NCBI GenBank assembly: GCA_965220305.1
Contig: OZ244817.1
Coordinates: 2,418,001 to 2,482,000 of the forward strand
Length of the DNA: 64,000 nt
From: G965220305 sp965220305
GTDB lineage: Bacteria > Chloroflexota > Dehalococcoidia > Lucifugimonadales > UBA3495
Direction: 5' to 3'
In this document: one piece after another, positions 40,164 through 48,802 of the stretch
How positions within the stretch are numbered: the first letter of the stretch is position 1
Layout: each line of letters begins with the position of its first letter
Program-made: the position numbers and the translations under genes
The notes under the pieces: model-generated
Seen by the model: the letters and a program-made list of their open reading frames with translations, nothing else
Told to the model about the DNA's origin: nothing
Database searches by the model: none

Positions 40164-40931
40164 ATGCGACTGGAAGGCAAGACCGCCATGATAACCGGGG
40201 CGAGCCGCAATATTGGGGCCCACGTCGCCCGTACCTTCGCCCGGGAAGGGGCGGACCTGGTGTTGAACACCCGCAGCAGCCAGCCCGAACTGGAATCGGT
40301 GGCGGCGGAGTGCCGCGAACTGGGGGTGAACACCCACATCGTCATGGGCGACGTGGCCGACCCCGACCGGGTGGACGAGATGGTGCAGGAGGGCATCGAC
40401 GCCCTGGGCAAGATAGACATCCTGGTCAGCAACGTGGCCATACGCCCCCACAAGCCCATCCTGGAGGTCTCCAACGAGGAGTGGCAGCAGGTGATGGGCA
40501 CCAACCTGTTCCCGGCCTTCTACCTGGTGAAGGCGGTGCTGCCGGGGATGATGGAGCGGCGCAATGGCAGCATCATCGCCCTGGGAGGCCAGTCGGCCAT
40601 TACCGGGCGGCCCGATACCATCTCCGTCACCACCGCCAAGACGGGACTGCTGGGAATGATACGGGCCATCGCCGCCGAGATGGCCCCCTACAACATCCGG
40701 GCCAACATGGTCAACCCCGGCTCCACCGATACGGAGCGGCGTTCCCCGGAGTGGTATCCCGAGTTTCAGGAGGTGCCCCGGGGCTCCGATGCCCACATGA
40801 ATTCCATTCCCATGCGGCGTCAGGGCACCGTGGACGACATTGCCAACGCCTGCCTGTTCTATGCCTCGGACGAGTCGGGTTACATCACCGGAGACCGCAT
40901 GAACGTGGTGGGAGGGCGGTATATCCTTTAG
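40164..40931 (+). CDS. Short-chain dehydrogenase/reductase fold protein lacking the catalytic Tyr
   Basis: The 255-residue protein has the SDR cofactor motif TGASRNIG (11-18), DILVSNVAIRP and the C-terminal GYITGDRMNVVGG. The Ser of the catalytic triad is S144 (ALGGQSAITG). The Y-x(3)-K motif is replaced by V155-T-T-A-K159, so the general acid Tyr is absent. The protein may bind NAD(P) but work differently, or not as a dehydrogenase. ATG 40164 follows GGGAGGAC. It is probably transcribed alone. Confidence 0.85.
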   Translation: MRLEGKTAMITGASRNIGAHVARTFAREGADLVLNTRSSQPELESVAAECRELGVNTHIVMGDVADPDRVDEMVQEGIDALGKIDILVSNVAIRPHKPILEVSNEEWQQVMGTNLFPAFYLVKAVLPGMMERRNGSIIALGGQSAITGRPDTISVTTAKTGLLGMIRAIAAEMAPYNIRANMVNPGSTDTERRSPEWYPEFQEVPRGSDAHMNSIPMRRQGTVDDIANACLFYASDESGYITGDRMNVVGGRYIL

Positions 40932-41101
40932 CCTCGGCGGGCCAGCAAGTGCTTGCCCCCTTGAAGGGGGGAAGAGTTAGAGAGGGGGTGAAACCGCTGG
41001 GAAACGCCAATGGTCGGGGCGACTGATGGCGACAGGCTTCACTCCAATCCAGACCCCCGGTTGGACGCCTCTACCTGCTACGGAAGAAAGTGGCCCCAGC
41101 C

Positions 41102-41130
41102 CTGGATTCCCGCTTTCGCGGGAACGACGG
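41102..41130. repeat. CTGGATTCCCGC...GCGGGAACGACGG palindrome
   Basis: A further copy of the main palindrome in the 219-base gap after the SDR gene, which also holds CCCCCTTGAAGGGGGG (about 40957) and GAGTTAGAGAGGGGGTGAAA (about 40974). Confidence 0.7.
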
Positions 41131-41150
41131 GTTGGAGCGGGGGAACAGGA

Positions 41151-42158
41151 CTAGTCCTGTTCCCCCACCTGGCTCCACACCAGGCTGGCCGCGCCCACCA
41201 TCCCCACCGAATCGCCCAACAGGCTGGCGGCCAAGCTTACGTCCCGGTGGCGCTGGCTCATGGAGCGGGACAACATCAGCGAGTTAATCCGGGGAATGAG
41301 CCCCAGGTCGGTTAGGCCCCTGGTGACGCCGCCGCCCAGGACCACCAGGTCGGGATTGTAGACATGGAGCACGTTGGTCAACCCCACCGAAAGGGCCGTC
41401 ACCACGTCTTCCACGATGCCCTGGCATAGGGGGTCGCCGTGCCCGGCGGCCCCAAACACCAACTCGGAGGTGATGGCTTCCGGGGATAAGTCGTTCAACG
41501 AGGACGAGTCCCACCCGCCAGCCGCCAGTCGGGAGCGGGCGATGCGGGCGATGGCGTGTCCCGAGGCCAGGGCTTCCAGGCATCCGCTGCTGCCGCAGGT
41601 GCAACCGGGGGCGTCGCTGCGCCAATCGATAGCCATGTGGCCCACCTCGCCGGCCAGCCCGTGGGCGCCCAGGAACATCCGCCCCTGGTCCACCACGCCG
41701 CCGCCAATGCCGGTGCTAACCGTAACGTAGACCAATGTGTGGGGAGGGTTGCCCTGGCGGGTCGCCTCCAGCCCGGCCCCGTAGTAGAACTCTCCCAGGG
41801 CCGCCAGGGTGGCGTCGTTGCCCACGAATACCGGGTACCCCAGGGCCGGCTGCCACAGGTCCTTGAGCGAAAGGCCGTTCAGGGGCGTCAGGTTGGGAGG
41901 GTCGTGCAGGGTGCCCGTTGCCTCGTCCACCGGCCCGGCGGCAGCGATGCCCACGCCGGATATGGAGTGTACCTGGCACCAGTCCATCGCCTGGTGCAAC
42001 ACCCCCTCGGCGTCTCCCAGGAGTTGCTCCCGGGAACCGCCAGGGACGTTTGCAACCCGGTTCTGCCAGAGTATTTCGCCCTGCCGGTCAATTGCCGACG
42101 CCCGGAACCAGGTGCCGCCCCAGTCTACGGCCAGGGCCACTTGGGTAGAGGTGGTCAT
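41151..42158 (-). CDS. ROK-family sugar kinase (glucokinase-like)
   Basis: The 335-residue protein starts LAVDWGGTWFRASAID (ATP phosphate-binding motif) and has VSTGIGGGVVDQGRMFLGAHG, GLAGEVGHMAID (His ligand) and the zinc motif CTCGSSGCLEALASG. It should phosphorylate glucose or a related sugar in the cytosol. ATG 42158 has GAGGAAGCGC upstream, and the frame in front of it is repeat DNA. There is no DNA-binding domain, so it is a kinase and not a ROK repressor. It ends convergently with the SDR gene region. Confidence 0.9.
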   Translation of the reverse strand: MTTSTQVALAVDWGGTWFRASAIDRQGEILWQNRVANVPGGSREQLLGDAEGVLHQAMDWCQVHSISGVGIAAAGPVDEATGTLHDPPNLTPLNGLSLKDLWQPALGYPVFVGNDATLAALGEFYYGAGLEATRQGNPPHTLVYVTVSTGIGGGVVDQGRMFLGAHGLAGEVGHMAIDWRSDAPGCTCGSSGCLEALASGHAIARIARSRLAAGGWDSSSLNDLSPEAITSELVFGAAGHGDPLCQGIVEDVVTALSVGLTNVLHVYNPDLVVLGGGVTRGLTDLGLIPRINSLMLSRSMSQRHRDVSLAASLLGDSVGMVGAASLVWSQVGEQD

Positions 42159-42332
42159 GCGCTTCCTCGCTGCCCTTTGGCTAGGTGATGCTGCCCTCGG
42201 GCCGACCCAAGTATACCATCGCTGCCGTTGGGTGGATGGGAAAGGTGGCCTGCAACCCCCCCACTCTTGGCGGGCCTGCCTGACCAGTCCCGAGAGACCC
42301 TTTGTTTCACCCGTCATTCTCGGCCCTTCCCT

Positions 42333-42360
42333 CGTCATTCCCGCGAAAGCGGGAATCCAA
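42333..42360. repeat. CGTCATTCCCGC...GCGGGAATCCAA palindrome
   Basis: A copy of the main repeat in the 321-base gap 42159-42479. CCCCCTTTCGCTAAAGGGGG (42381-42400) and two tandem 25-base units starting GTGGGCCCG (42436, 42461) follow. No gene is visible in the gap. Confidence 0.75.
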
Positions 42361-42479
42361 GGGCTGGGGTGGCGGCTAGCCCCCCTTTCGCTAAAGGGGG
42401 AGGCAACAGGGTAGCTCAATAATCGAAAGACCCTGGGTGGGCCCGCAGACCCCGCTCATGGTGGGCCCGTCGGCCCCGC

Positions 42480-43064
42480 TCACGGGGAACCCGTCGGGCC
42501 GTCCGCCGAAGCTGTCAGCAGCCGGTCAATGGCGGCCCGCAATGCGTCCGGGGCAATCGGGCCCACGAACTTCTGCCGCACGACGCCTTGCCGGTCGATG
42601 AAGAACTTCTCCGGTATGCCCCGCACGCCGTAGTCAATGGCAATGGCGCCCGTTTCATCCATGCCGTGGGGGTAGGGAATGCCCACGCTGCGGGCGAATT
42701 CCTCGGCGGCCTGCCGTTGGTCCCAGATGCCAACTCCCACGAACTCCACCGGCTGTCCCGCGTATTCCCGGTAGACCTGGTCCAGGGTGGGCGCTTCCTG
42801 GCGGCAGGGCCCGCACCAGGAAGCCCAGAAGTCCACCAACACCGCCTGGCCCCGCAGGTCGGCCAGGGACAGCGTTTCTCCATCCAGCAGCTCCAGGGTG
42901 AAGGGGGACGCGGTGTCCGCCGCCACCGCTATCTCGCCGAATTCCTGGTTGACCCCGAAAGCAGCGGGACTGCCACCCCTTTCGTAGGCGGCCCAGCCCA
43001 GCAACGACAGGAAGGCGATGACCGGAAGGGCGCTGCCCAATAGAATCCAGTTGCGTTGGCTCAA
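42480..43064 (-). CDS. ccmG: Thioredoxin-like cytochrome c maturation protein (CcmG/ResA type)
   Basis: The 194-residue protein has an N-terminal membrane anchor (WILLGSALPVIAFLSLLGWA) and a TlpA-like domain outside the membrane with the active site ASWCGPCRQEAPTL. GIPEKFFIDRQG is the cis-Pro region typical of CcmG. It keeps the haem-binding Cys of apocytochrome c reduced. TTG 43064 overlaps the stop of the upstream gene by three bases, with GGAG eight bases before it. It is the last gene of the ccmH-ccmF cluster, just downstream of the act operon that encodes its likely clients. Confidence 0.88.
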   Translation of the reverse strand: MSQRNWILLGSALPVIAFLSLLGWAAYERGGSPAAFGVNQEFGEIAVAADTASPFTLELLDGETLSLADLRGQAVLVDFWASWCGPCRQEAPTLDQVYREYAGQPVEFVGVGIWDQRQAAEEFARSVGIPYPHGMDETGAIAIDYGVRGIPEKFFIDRQGVVRQKFVGPIAPDALRAAIDRLLTASADGPTGSP

Positions 43065-44275
43065 GCGGGGTCTCCCAGGATGCGGGCTTTCAGTTCCTCC
43101 CGGCGGGTCTGGTGCTCCGACTCGGAGAGTTGCCCCCGCAGGAACTGTTCGTCCAGGGCCGCCACCGACTGCACCAGGGCCTGCCGGTCGGCTGGGGCCG
43201 CCATTTCCTGGGATGGGGCGGCTGCGGCCACCACCGCTGTGCCCCGGGGGGCCATCAGTCCGCCATAGAGCAGCGAGAACGCCAGTACCACCCCAAGGGC
43301 CACGGGAATGATAATTTGCCAGAGACTTTCTTGTCCCAGCATATTCCCCACTTGGGACAGCAGGCTGGGTTGAGGCAAGCCGGATAGGGTGACCATCAAG
43401 TCCTGTCCTGGGGCGAAATCTCTTCCCTCCCATACCCGGTACTCCGAGCCGCCTATATTCGCCGTGGGACGGGCCGGCAGGGGCGACACCTGGATATCCC
43501 CCAGCTTCCCGGGCGCCAGCACCTGGTACACCGCCGCACCCTGGATGAGGCCGTCCCGGTAGGTGACCGACTCTCCATCGTAGGGGAAACTGAAGGTGTA
43601 GCTGATGCTGTGCTCGCCGGGGGCGATGGGGGCAATCATGGCGAAGCCGGAGCCCATGGGAATGACCCGGCCTCCGGTCAGGTCGGTCTGCACGTCCAAT
43701 TCCTCGGCCCCGGCGGGCAGAGAGAACCGCAGGAAGCTGAACTGCCCCGTGCCGGCCAGGTTGGTCAGGTCCGGCACCAGGGTGCGGTCGCTGCGGTTGG
43801 CCAGGTTCAGCAGCCCCACCGCCGCCAGCCGCCGCTCCTCCTCCCTTATATCGGCAATGATTAGGGCCTGCTGTTCCACCTGCACCACCGAGAGGTCCTG
43901 GGTTGCCTCGTAGACGCTGATTTCCAAGGGTTGGGCCAGGTCTTGCGGACCCAGCAGGGCGTTGTAGCGGTTCCCCTGGTAATCGGACACTACCGCATAG
44001 CTGGATACGCCCGCCAGGGGCACATCGTCGAACTGAAAGTCACCCGAGGCGTCGGTAACGGTCTCGGCGGTGGAGGCCAACCCGCCGGTGTCGGCCAGAG
44101 AATGGAGGGACACCGTAACTCCCGAAGGAGGCGGAGCATCGGCGGTGCCGTTGACCAACGTACCCTTCAGGACGGCCTGCTCCTGGGCCGCCACGGTTGG
44201 CGAGAGGGCGAGTATCACCCCCAACGTTAGCAGGGCGGCCAGCAGAGCAGCGGTCGACAGAAGTGGCGGCTTCAC
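43061..44275 (-). CDS. Membrane protein with carboxypeptidase-regulatory-like domain in the ccm cluster
   Basis: The 404-residue protein has a signal peptide (AALLAALLTLGVILALSPT, then AAQEQ), a carboxypeptidase-regulatory-like beta domain at about 33-115, a second beta-rich region with GEHSISYTFSFPYDG, a transmembrane helix at about 325-345 (IIIPVALGVVLAFSLLYGG) and a cytoplasmic tail ending QLSESEHQTRREELKARIL. It overlaps its neighbours by four bases on both sides, so it is part of the ccm operon. A role in cytochrome c assembly is inferred from position alone. The family is not named to my knowledge. Confidence 0.75.
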   Translation of the reverse strand: MKPPLLSTAALLAALLTLGVILALSPTVAAQEQAVLKGTLVNGTADAPPPSGVTVSLHSLADTGGLASTAETVTDASGDFQFDDVPLAGVSSYAVVSDYQGNRYNALLGPQDLAQPLEISVYEATQDLSVVQVEQQALIIADIREEERRLAAVGLLNLANRSDRTLVPDLTNLAGTGQFSFLRFSLPAGAEELDVQTDLTGGRVIPMGSGFAMIAPIAPGEHSISYTFSFPYDGESVTYRDGLIQGAAVYQVLAPGKLGDIQVSPLPARPTANIGGSEYRVWEGRDFAPGQDLMVTLSGLPQPSLLSQVGNMLGQESLWQIIIPVALGVVLAFSLLYGGLMAPRGTAVVAAAAPSQEMAAPADRQALVQSVAALDEQFLRGQLSESEHQTRREELKARILGDPA

Positions 44276-44724
44276 TGGCCCGGCTCTCCAGGCCGGTCCG
44301 GGTCGGTGGGGCCGGGTGGGCGGCTGCCCTCCCGTTCATTGGCGCGCGAAGCATCCGCCGCGACGCTGCCATCGGGGTTGACGCCGTTGTTGCCGCTGCC
44401 GGACCGTCCGGTCCGGGCGGCGAGTATTTCCGCCTCCAACGCCTCCGATTCTCCCAGCCGCTGGTCCTGCTCCCACAGGACTTGAGCGGCCTGCAGCCGG
44501 TAGTTTAGAAGCTGCTCCCGGTACTGTTCCTCGGGAACATTGCCAAGTTGGTATTCCAATTGCAGGGTGCGTATGGCATCGTAAATGGGTTGCGTGTTGG
44601 CGCTGGTCGACGCATCGGCTCCGACGGTGGGCCCAACTCTCCTGCCGAAGCGGGACCTGAAGAAGGGGTAAAGCGTTACCACGGCGCTCAGTACCGCCAG
44701 GGCTACGCCAATCACAATCGCCAT
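44272..44724 (-). CDS. CcmI-like membrane protein of the ccm cluster
   Basis: The 150-residue protein begins with one transmembrane helix (AIVIGVALAVLSAVVTLYPFF), followed by an acidic/coiled segment (YDAIRTLQLEYQLGNVPEEQ, EAEILAARTG) and a disordered, charged C terminus. This looks like the N-terminal half of CcmI, which brings apocytochrome to the haem lyase, but there are no TPR repeats. ATG 44724 is used. It lies between ccmF and the 404-residue protein, overlapping the latter by four bases. A long open frame in the same frame extends through ccmF and is not coding. Confidence 0.7.
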   Translation of the reverse strand: MAIVIGVALAVLSAVVTLYPFFRSRFGRRVGPTVGADASTSANTQPIYDAIRTLQLEYQLGNVPEEQYREQLLNYRLQAAQVLWEQDQRLGESEALEAEILAARTGRSGSGNNGVNPDGSVAADASRANEREGSRPPGPTDPDRPGEPGQ

Positions 44725-44783
44725 ATCATCGACCTGCTTGAACGCCTCCGGGCTGGCCCGCTGCGCCGGAAGTTGCCCCGCTG

Positions 44784-46775
44784 TTAAGCAAGGGTGGCCC
44801 GCGATCCCGAGGGGGCCGGGACTGGCGCTGCGGCCCGCTCCCGGCTGCGCTCCGGCCACAGCGATACCACCGTTCCCAGTACCAGCACCGGTCCGGCGAC
44901 CCACATCCACCACACCAGGGGGTTGACCAGAATGCGGAAGCCCACCGCGCCGTCGGCCAGGTTTTCGCTGGGAACCACGTAAAAGTCCTCCACCGGCGTG
45001 GAGTGGATGGCCGCCAGGGTGGACGCCATATTGAAGGCGGGATAGAAGGTGCGCACGGGCTCCATCACCTTCAGAAACTCGCCTCCCCGGTACACCTCCA
45101 CCGTGGACACGAACTCGGTCCGGTCGGACTTGGCGGTGGCGGCGCTGCCGATGTAGCGCAGTTCGTAGTCCCGGATGGTGAAGCTCTCCCCGGGTTCCAG
45201 TATCACGTCCCGCTGCATCTCGAAGAAGGAAGCTCCCAGAACTCCTAGGGCTACCATAACTACCGAAAGATGGACGATGTAGCCTCCGTAGCGGGGCCGG
45301 TTGGCCGAGACCAATCGTAGGAAGGCCAGCAGGTAGTTCTCTCCCGACCCGCGATGACGGGAACGGGCGCCCCGCCACCACTCCAAGCCGATGCCGGTGG
45401 CTACCAGGGCGCTCAACGCGAAGCCAATCAGGGCGAACTGTTGGCGCATACCCAGGGCCAGCAGCAGGGCGACCACCACTATGGCCGCGGCAGCGGGCCA
45501 GAACAACGCGCGGCGCAGGCTGGCGAAGTTGGCCCGTCGCCAGGGCACCAGCGGGCCCACGCCCATCAGGAAGAGCAGCCCCAACAGCAGCGGGCCGTTC
45601 ACCTGGTCGTAGAAGGGGCGGGCGATGGTGATTTCCTCGTTGGCCCCCAGCCGGGAAATCAGGGGGTACACCGTGCCCCAGAGGGTGACGAAGGCGATGC
45701 CCAATAGCAGCAGGTTGTTGACCAGGAAGGCCGCCTCCCGCGAAAGCATCGAGTCCAGGTTTTGGGCGCTGCGCAGCAGGTTGTACCGCCAGAAGAAGAT
45801 GGCGAAGGGCACAATAACCCCTACCGCCAGGAACAGCAGGAACACCCAGCCCAGGCTGGAAGCCCCGAAGGAATGCACCGAGGGGACCGGCCCGCCCCGG
45901 TTCATGAACATGCCGTAGAGGGCCAGGGCGAAGGCCACGTTGATAAGCACAATGTTCCAGGTGCGGAACATGCCCCGCCGCTTCTGCACCATGATGGAGT
46001 GGACGAAGGCGGTCAGCCCCAGCCAGGGCATGAAGGCGGCGTTTTCCACTGGGTCCCAGAACCAGAACCCGCCCCAGCCCAGGATGGTGTAGGCCCACCA
46101 GGAGCCCAGCAGCAGCCCGCTGGCCAGCAACCCCCAGGTTATGATGCCCCATACCCGGCCCGGGTCCACCCATTCGTCCCGGGTCTTGCCCCCAATCAGG
46201 GACCCCAGGGCGAAGGCGAAGGGTATGCTGATGCCGATGAGTCCCGACATCAGCGCCGGGGGGTGGAAGAACATGCCGAAGTGGGTCAACAGGGGGTTGA
46301 TGCCCTGGCCGTCGGGCGGAGTAATGGGCAGTTTATCGAAGGGGTTGGCCATGAAGCCCATCACCGCCAGAAAGAAGGTCTGGATTACCATCAGCACGGC
46401 GGCGGTATAGGGCAGGGTGTCCCGCACCTGCTTGGGGGCCAGCCACAGGGCCAGCGCCGACATGACCGACAGGATAAAGGCAATGTACAGCAGGGAGCCC
46501 TCGTTGCCGGCGTAGAAGGCCACCCAGGTGAAGATATTGGGCATCGCCAGGTTGCTGTGGGCGGCGACGTAGGCCACCTGGAAATCGCGGCTGATGAAGG
46601 CCCCCACCAGGCTGAGGGTGGAGACCAGCATTACGAAGGCCAGCAGGTAGACCGCCTGCTGGGAACTGGCAATCAGGGCCGGCACGCCCCGTACCCGGCC
46701 CACCACCGAGCCGATGGCGGCGTAGGATGACAGGGCCAGGGCTATCCAGAGGGAAATTGCGCCCAGATCAGCCAT
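44784..46775 (-). CDS. ccmF: Cytochrome c haem lyase CcmF
   Basis: The 663-residue polytopic protein has the CcmF features: about 14 hydrophobic segments, the tryptophan-rich haem-handling WWD motif GWGGFWFWDPVENAAF, and the conserved HFGMFFHPPALMSG. The last 130 residues form the periplasmic domain (FTIRDYELRYIGSAATAKSD) before a final transmembrane helix. It ligates haem to the CxxCH of apocytochromes. ATG 46775 overlaps the ccmH stop by eight bases. The ccmABCDE genes of system I are not in this window. Confidence 0.94.
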   Translation of the reverse strand: MADLGAISLWIALALSSYAAIGSVVGRVRGVPALIASSQQAVYLLAFVMLVSTLSLVGAFISRDFQVAYVAAHSNLAMPNIFTWVAFYAGNEGSLLYIAFILSVMSALALWLAPKQVRDTLPYTAAVLMVIQTFFLAVMGFMANPFDKLPITPPDGQGINPLLTHFGMFFHPPALMSGLIGISIPFAFALGSLIGGKTRDEWVDPGRVWGIITWGLLASGLLLGSWWAYTILGWGGFWFWDPVENAAFMPWLGLTAFVHSIMVQKRRGMFRTWNIVLINVAFALALYGMFMNRGGPVPSVHSFGASSLGWVFLLFLAVGVIVPFAIFFWRYNLLRSAQNLDSMLSREAAFLVNNLLLLGIAFVTLWGTVYPLISRLGANEEITIARPFYDQVNGPLLLGLLFLMGVGPLVPWRRANFASLRRALFWPAAAAIVVVALLLALGMRQQFALIGFALSALVATGIGLEWWRGARSRHRGSGENYLLAFLRLVSANRPRYGGYIVHLSVVMVALGVLGASFFEMQRDVILEPGESFTIRDYELRYIGSAATAKSDRTEFVSTVEVYRGGEFLKVMEPVRTFYPAFNMASTLAAIHSTPVEDFYVVPSENLADGAVGFRILVNPLVWWMWVAGPVLVLGTVVSLWPERSRERAAAPVPAPSGSRATLA

Positions 46776-47388
46776 GTTGTTCCGACCCGTCCTCCCGCCG
46801 TTCTTGGGGGCCGTCGCTGGAAGGTGCGGGAGGGTCGCCGGAGGTTGAATCCGGTAGGCCGCCAACCTCAAGCCGGGCCAATTCCTGGTCCACCCTCGCC
46901 AGGTATGGTTGCAGCCCTGCGTCGGCGGTCAAAGCGGGCGCCAGGGCAGTCGCCCGCCGCCCGGACATGGCCCGTAATACCATTACTCCAGCGCCCAGCA
47001 ACGCCCCGATGCCCACCACTGGGAACAGCCAGGCTACCAGGTTCAACCCCGACTTGGGTGGGAAGGCCACTATGTCCCGTCCGTAGCGCTGGGCAAAAAA
47101 CTCAAGAATCTCCTCCGGGCTCTCCCCGGCGGCCAACTTCTGCCGCACCACCTGGCGCATCTGCCGGGCGATGGGCACCTGGGCCTGGTCGATGGTCTCC
47201 GCCGGACAAACCGGACACATGATGCTGCGGTCGATGGCCTGGGCTTGGGCTTCATCCCAGGCCGGGGATTGCTGGGGCATGGTGTCCGGGCCAGGCGACT
47301 GGGCCTGGGCCAAGCCGGCCGCCAGGGCCCAGAGCATAACCGCCCCCAACAGCACGGCGATATATCCGGCGATTTGTTTGCGTTCCAT
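46768..47388 (-). CDS. ccmH: Cytochrome c maturation protein CcmH
   Basis: The 206-residue protein has an N-terminal signal/anchor (AVLLGAVMLWALAAGLAQAQ), the thiol pair SIMCPVCPAETIDQAQVPIA, the three-helix segment MRQVVRQKLAAGESPEEILE, FFAQRYGRDIVAFPPKSG and a transmembrane helix near 120-140. The usual motif is LRCPxCQ; here the residue after the second Cys is Pro. It reduces or holds the apocytochrome for CcmF. The C-terminal tail past 150 is unlike proteobacterial CcmH. It is the first gene of the cluster and overlaps ccmF. Confidence 0.88.
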   Translation of the reverse strand: MERKQIAGYIAVLLGAVMLWALAAGLAQAQSPGPDTMPQQSPAWDEAQAQAIDRSIMCPVCPAETIDQAQVPIARQMRQVVRQKLAAGESPEEILEFFAQRYGRDIVAFPPKSGLNLVAWLFPVVGIGALLGAGVMVLRAMSGRRATALAPALTADAGLQPYLARVDQELARLEVGGLPDSTSGDPPAPSSDGPQERREDGSEQHG

Positions 47389-47468
47389 CTTAAAGAGAGC
47401 TTGTTCTGAAACCCCGAAGAATCGGACAGTCCTGGGTAACTGGTTCTTACGTCAAAGCCCTTCAGTTG

Positions 47469-47849
47469 CTAGATTAACGATTCCAGTTTTTCGACGAACC
47501 GTTCCACATCATGCAAGCCGGACTCAATCTCGCGGGCGGGAGACCAGTTCTCATAAAAGTTGACGTGCAGGCTTGATGCGACCCCGAAGAGGGTGAATAT
47601 CTGGGTATCGCCGGTTTCCTGGACCATCCTGTCCACGGCCTGCCGAAGCAAAAAGTGGCTATGGTGCTGCCAACCCCGTTGGTCGGCGACGGCTTTAACC
47701 ATCTGTGCCGCCGCGCCCCAACCCTTCTCAGAAGCTTGCCTGGTGTCCCCGGCGGCAAATTCCTGTTTTGCTTGGTCCAATAACTCCCTTGCGGATGCCC
47801 GGTACGTTGGGGTCTGCATAGACCACTCCTGGAACTGCGAAATTGTCAT
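47469..47849 (-). CDS. PaREP1/HEPN-like helical protein, isolated copy
   Basis: The 126-residue protein shares ASEKGWGAAAQMVKAVADQR, RGWQHHSH and SSLHVNFYENW with the pair at 2396-3216. R-x(6)-H is present in RGWQHHSH. It is more divergent (N terminus MTISQFQEWSMQTPTYRASA). It lies between the ccm cluster and act operon, without overlap to either, and an ATG at 47849 is the only good start. Function unknown. Confidence 0.7.
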   Translation of the reverse strand: MTISQFQEWSMQTPTYRASARELLDQAKQEFAAGDTRQASEKGWGAAAQMVKAVADQRGWQHHSHFLLRQAVDRMVQETGDTQIFTLFGVASSLHVNFYENWSPAREIESGLHDVERFVEKLESLI

Positions 47850-48027
47850 TGACTTGCTGCGGCAGCGGCTAATGGCAGCTTGAGATGGTATAGGCTACCA
47901 GTAATAGTATACATGAGGTTGATCCAGCCAAGAGATGGGTTGCGCATTCCTCTCCCAGAACAATCGCGTTTGGGGCCGGCGCCCAGGAAGGTGGCGCATC
48001 AGTGACAACGTTTGCGCCCTACCATTT

Positions 48028-48055
48028 CTGGATTCCCGCGAAAGCGGGAATGACG
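48028..48055. repeat. CTGGATTCCCGC...GCGGGAATGACG palindrome
   Basis: The 355-base gap 47850-48204 contains this perfect copy of the main repeat and, near 48126-48152, GGGAAGAGCTAGAGAGGGGG, which also occurs near 40968. No gene is visible in the gap. Confidence 0.75.
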
Positions 48056-48204
48056 ATGGAGACAACTGGCAATTCGTGCTCCCGCCGGAAAGCCGGTGGC
48101 GGAAGGGGTCAAGTTCTCTCCCCCCAGATTGGGAAGAGCTAGAGAGGGGGTGAAGGTCGTCGGCCCGCCCCACTCCTGTGAGTATGGACGGATGCCCTCC
48201 TGGG

Positions 48205-48732
48205 CTAGGGGCAGACCTCAAGGCGGTTCCCCTGCAAACAGTTCACCACGTATTCGGAGACCATCTTAATCTCGTCGGGAGTGAGCAGCTTGGAGAAATT
48301 GGGCATTATGATGATGCCGGCGTTCATAAAGCTCTGAATTCCGGCTACGTTCATCGCCCGCACCACCGGGTCGGTCAGGTCGGCGGGAACGGCGGGAGTG
48401 TAGCCGTAGCTATCCATCATCTTTTGCAGCACCGGCCCGTCGCCAAGGCCCTGCTCTCCGTGGCACATGGCGCAGTTGACCTGGAACAGGTGCGCGGCGT
48501 CGTTGCCGAAGGATGTAGCTTGGGGCGGCGGGTACCAGGCCACGGCGCTGGCCGGAACGCTCAGACGGGGCGGCTCGTGGGCCTTGAAAGACTGCTGGTA
48601 GTGCATTTCGTAGAAGATGTCCAGGGGGTATGACCCCTGGGAACATCCCACCGCAGCCACTATGCCAGCCAACAGGGCCAGCCCAAGGAGGTATTTTCTC
48701 CCCCAGGATGTTCTCCCCAGAGCCTTCACCAT
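48205..48732 (-). CDS. actE: Alternative complex III subunit ActE, monoheme cytochrome c lipoprotein
   Basis: The 175-residue protein has a lipoprotein signal with a lipobox at AAVGC30, so it should be anchored in the membrane facing outward. One haem motif, CAMCH (87-91), and later GIIIMPNFSKLLTPDE with the likely axial Met form a cytochrome c domain. YEMHYQQSFKAHEPPRL after the lipobox is typical of ActE. It accepts electrons from the ActA/ActB part of the complex and passes them on. ATG 48732 gives a suitable signal peptide; the frame further upstream to 48840 overlaps the actD end. It is the last gene of the act operon. Confidence 0.88.
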   Translation of the reverse strand: MVKALGRTSWGRKYLLGLALLAGIVAAVGCSQGSYPLDIFYEMHYQQSFKAHEPPRLSVPASAVAWYPPPQATSFGNDAAHLFQVNCAMCHGEQGLGDGPVLQKMMDSYGYTPAVPADLTDPVVRAMNVAGIQSFMNAGIIIMPNFSKLLTPDEIKMVSEYVVNCLQGNRLEVCP

Positions 48733-48802
48733 TTCCCAACGCCGTGCTGACACTTTTATCCTACTACGTTCCTCAGATAGCCGGTTGCCGCGAGCCCTGC
48801 GG

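Noticed and set aside
44725..46173. Long open frame running from the CcmI-like gene through ccmF
   Set aside because: It is in the wrong frame over ccmF, which is strongly coding; only the part from ATG 44724 has sensible protein features.
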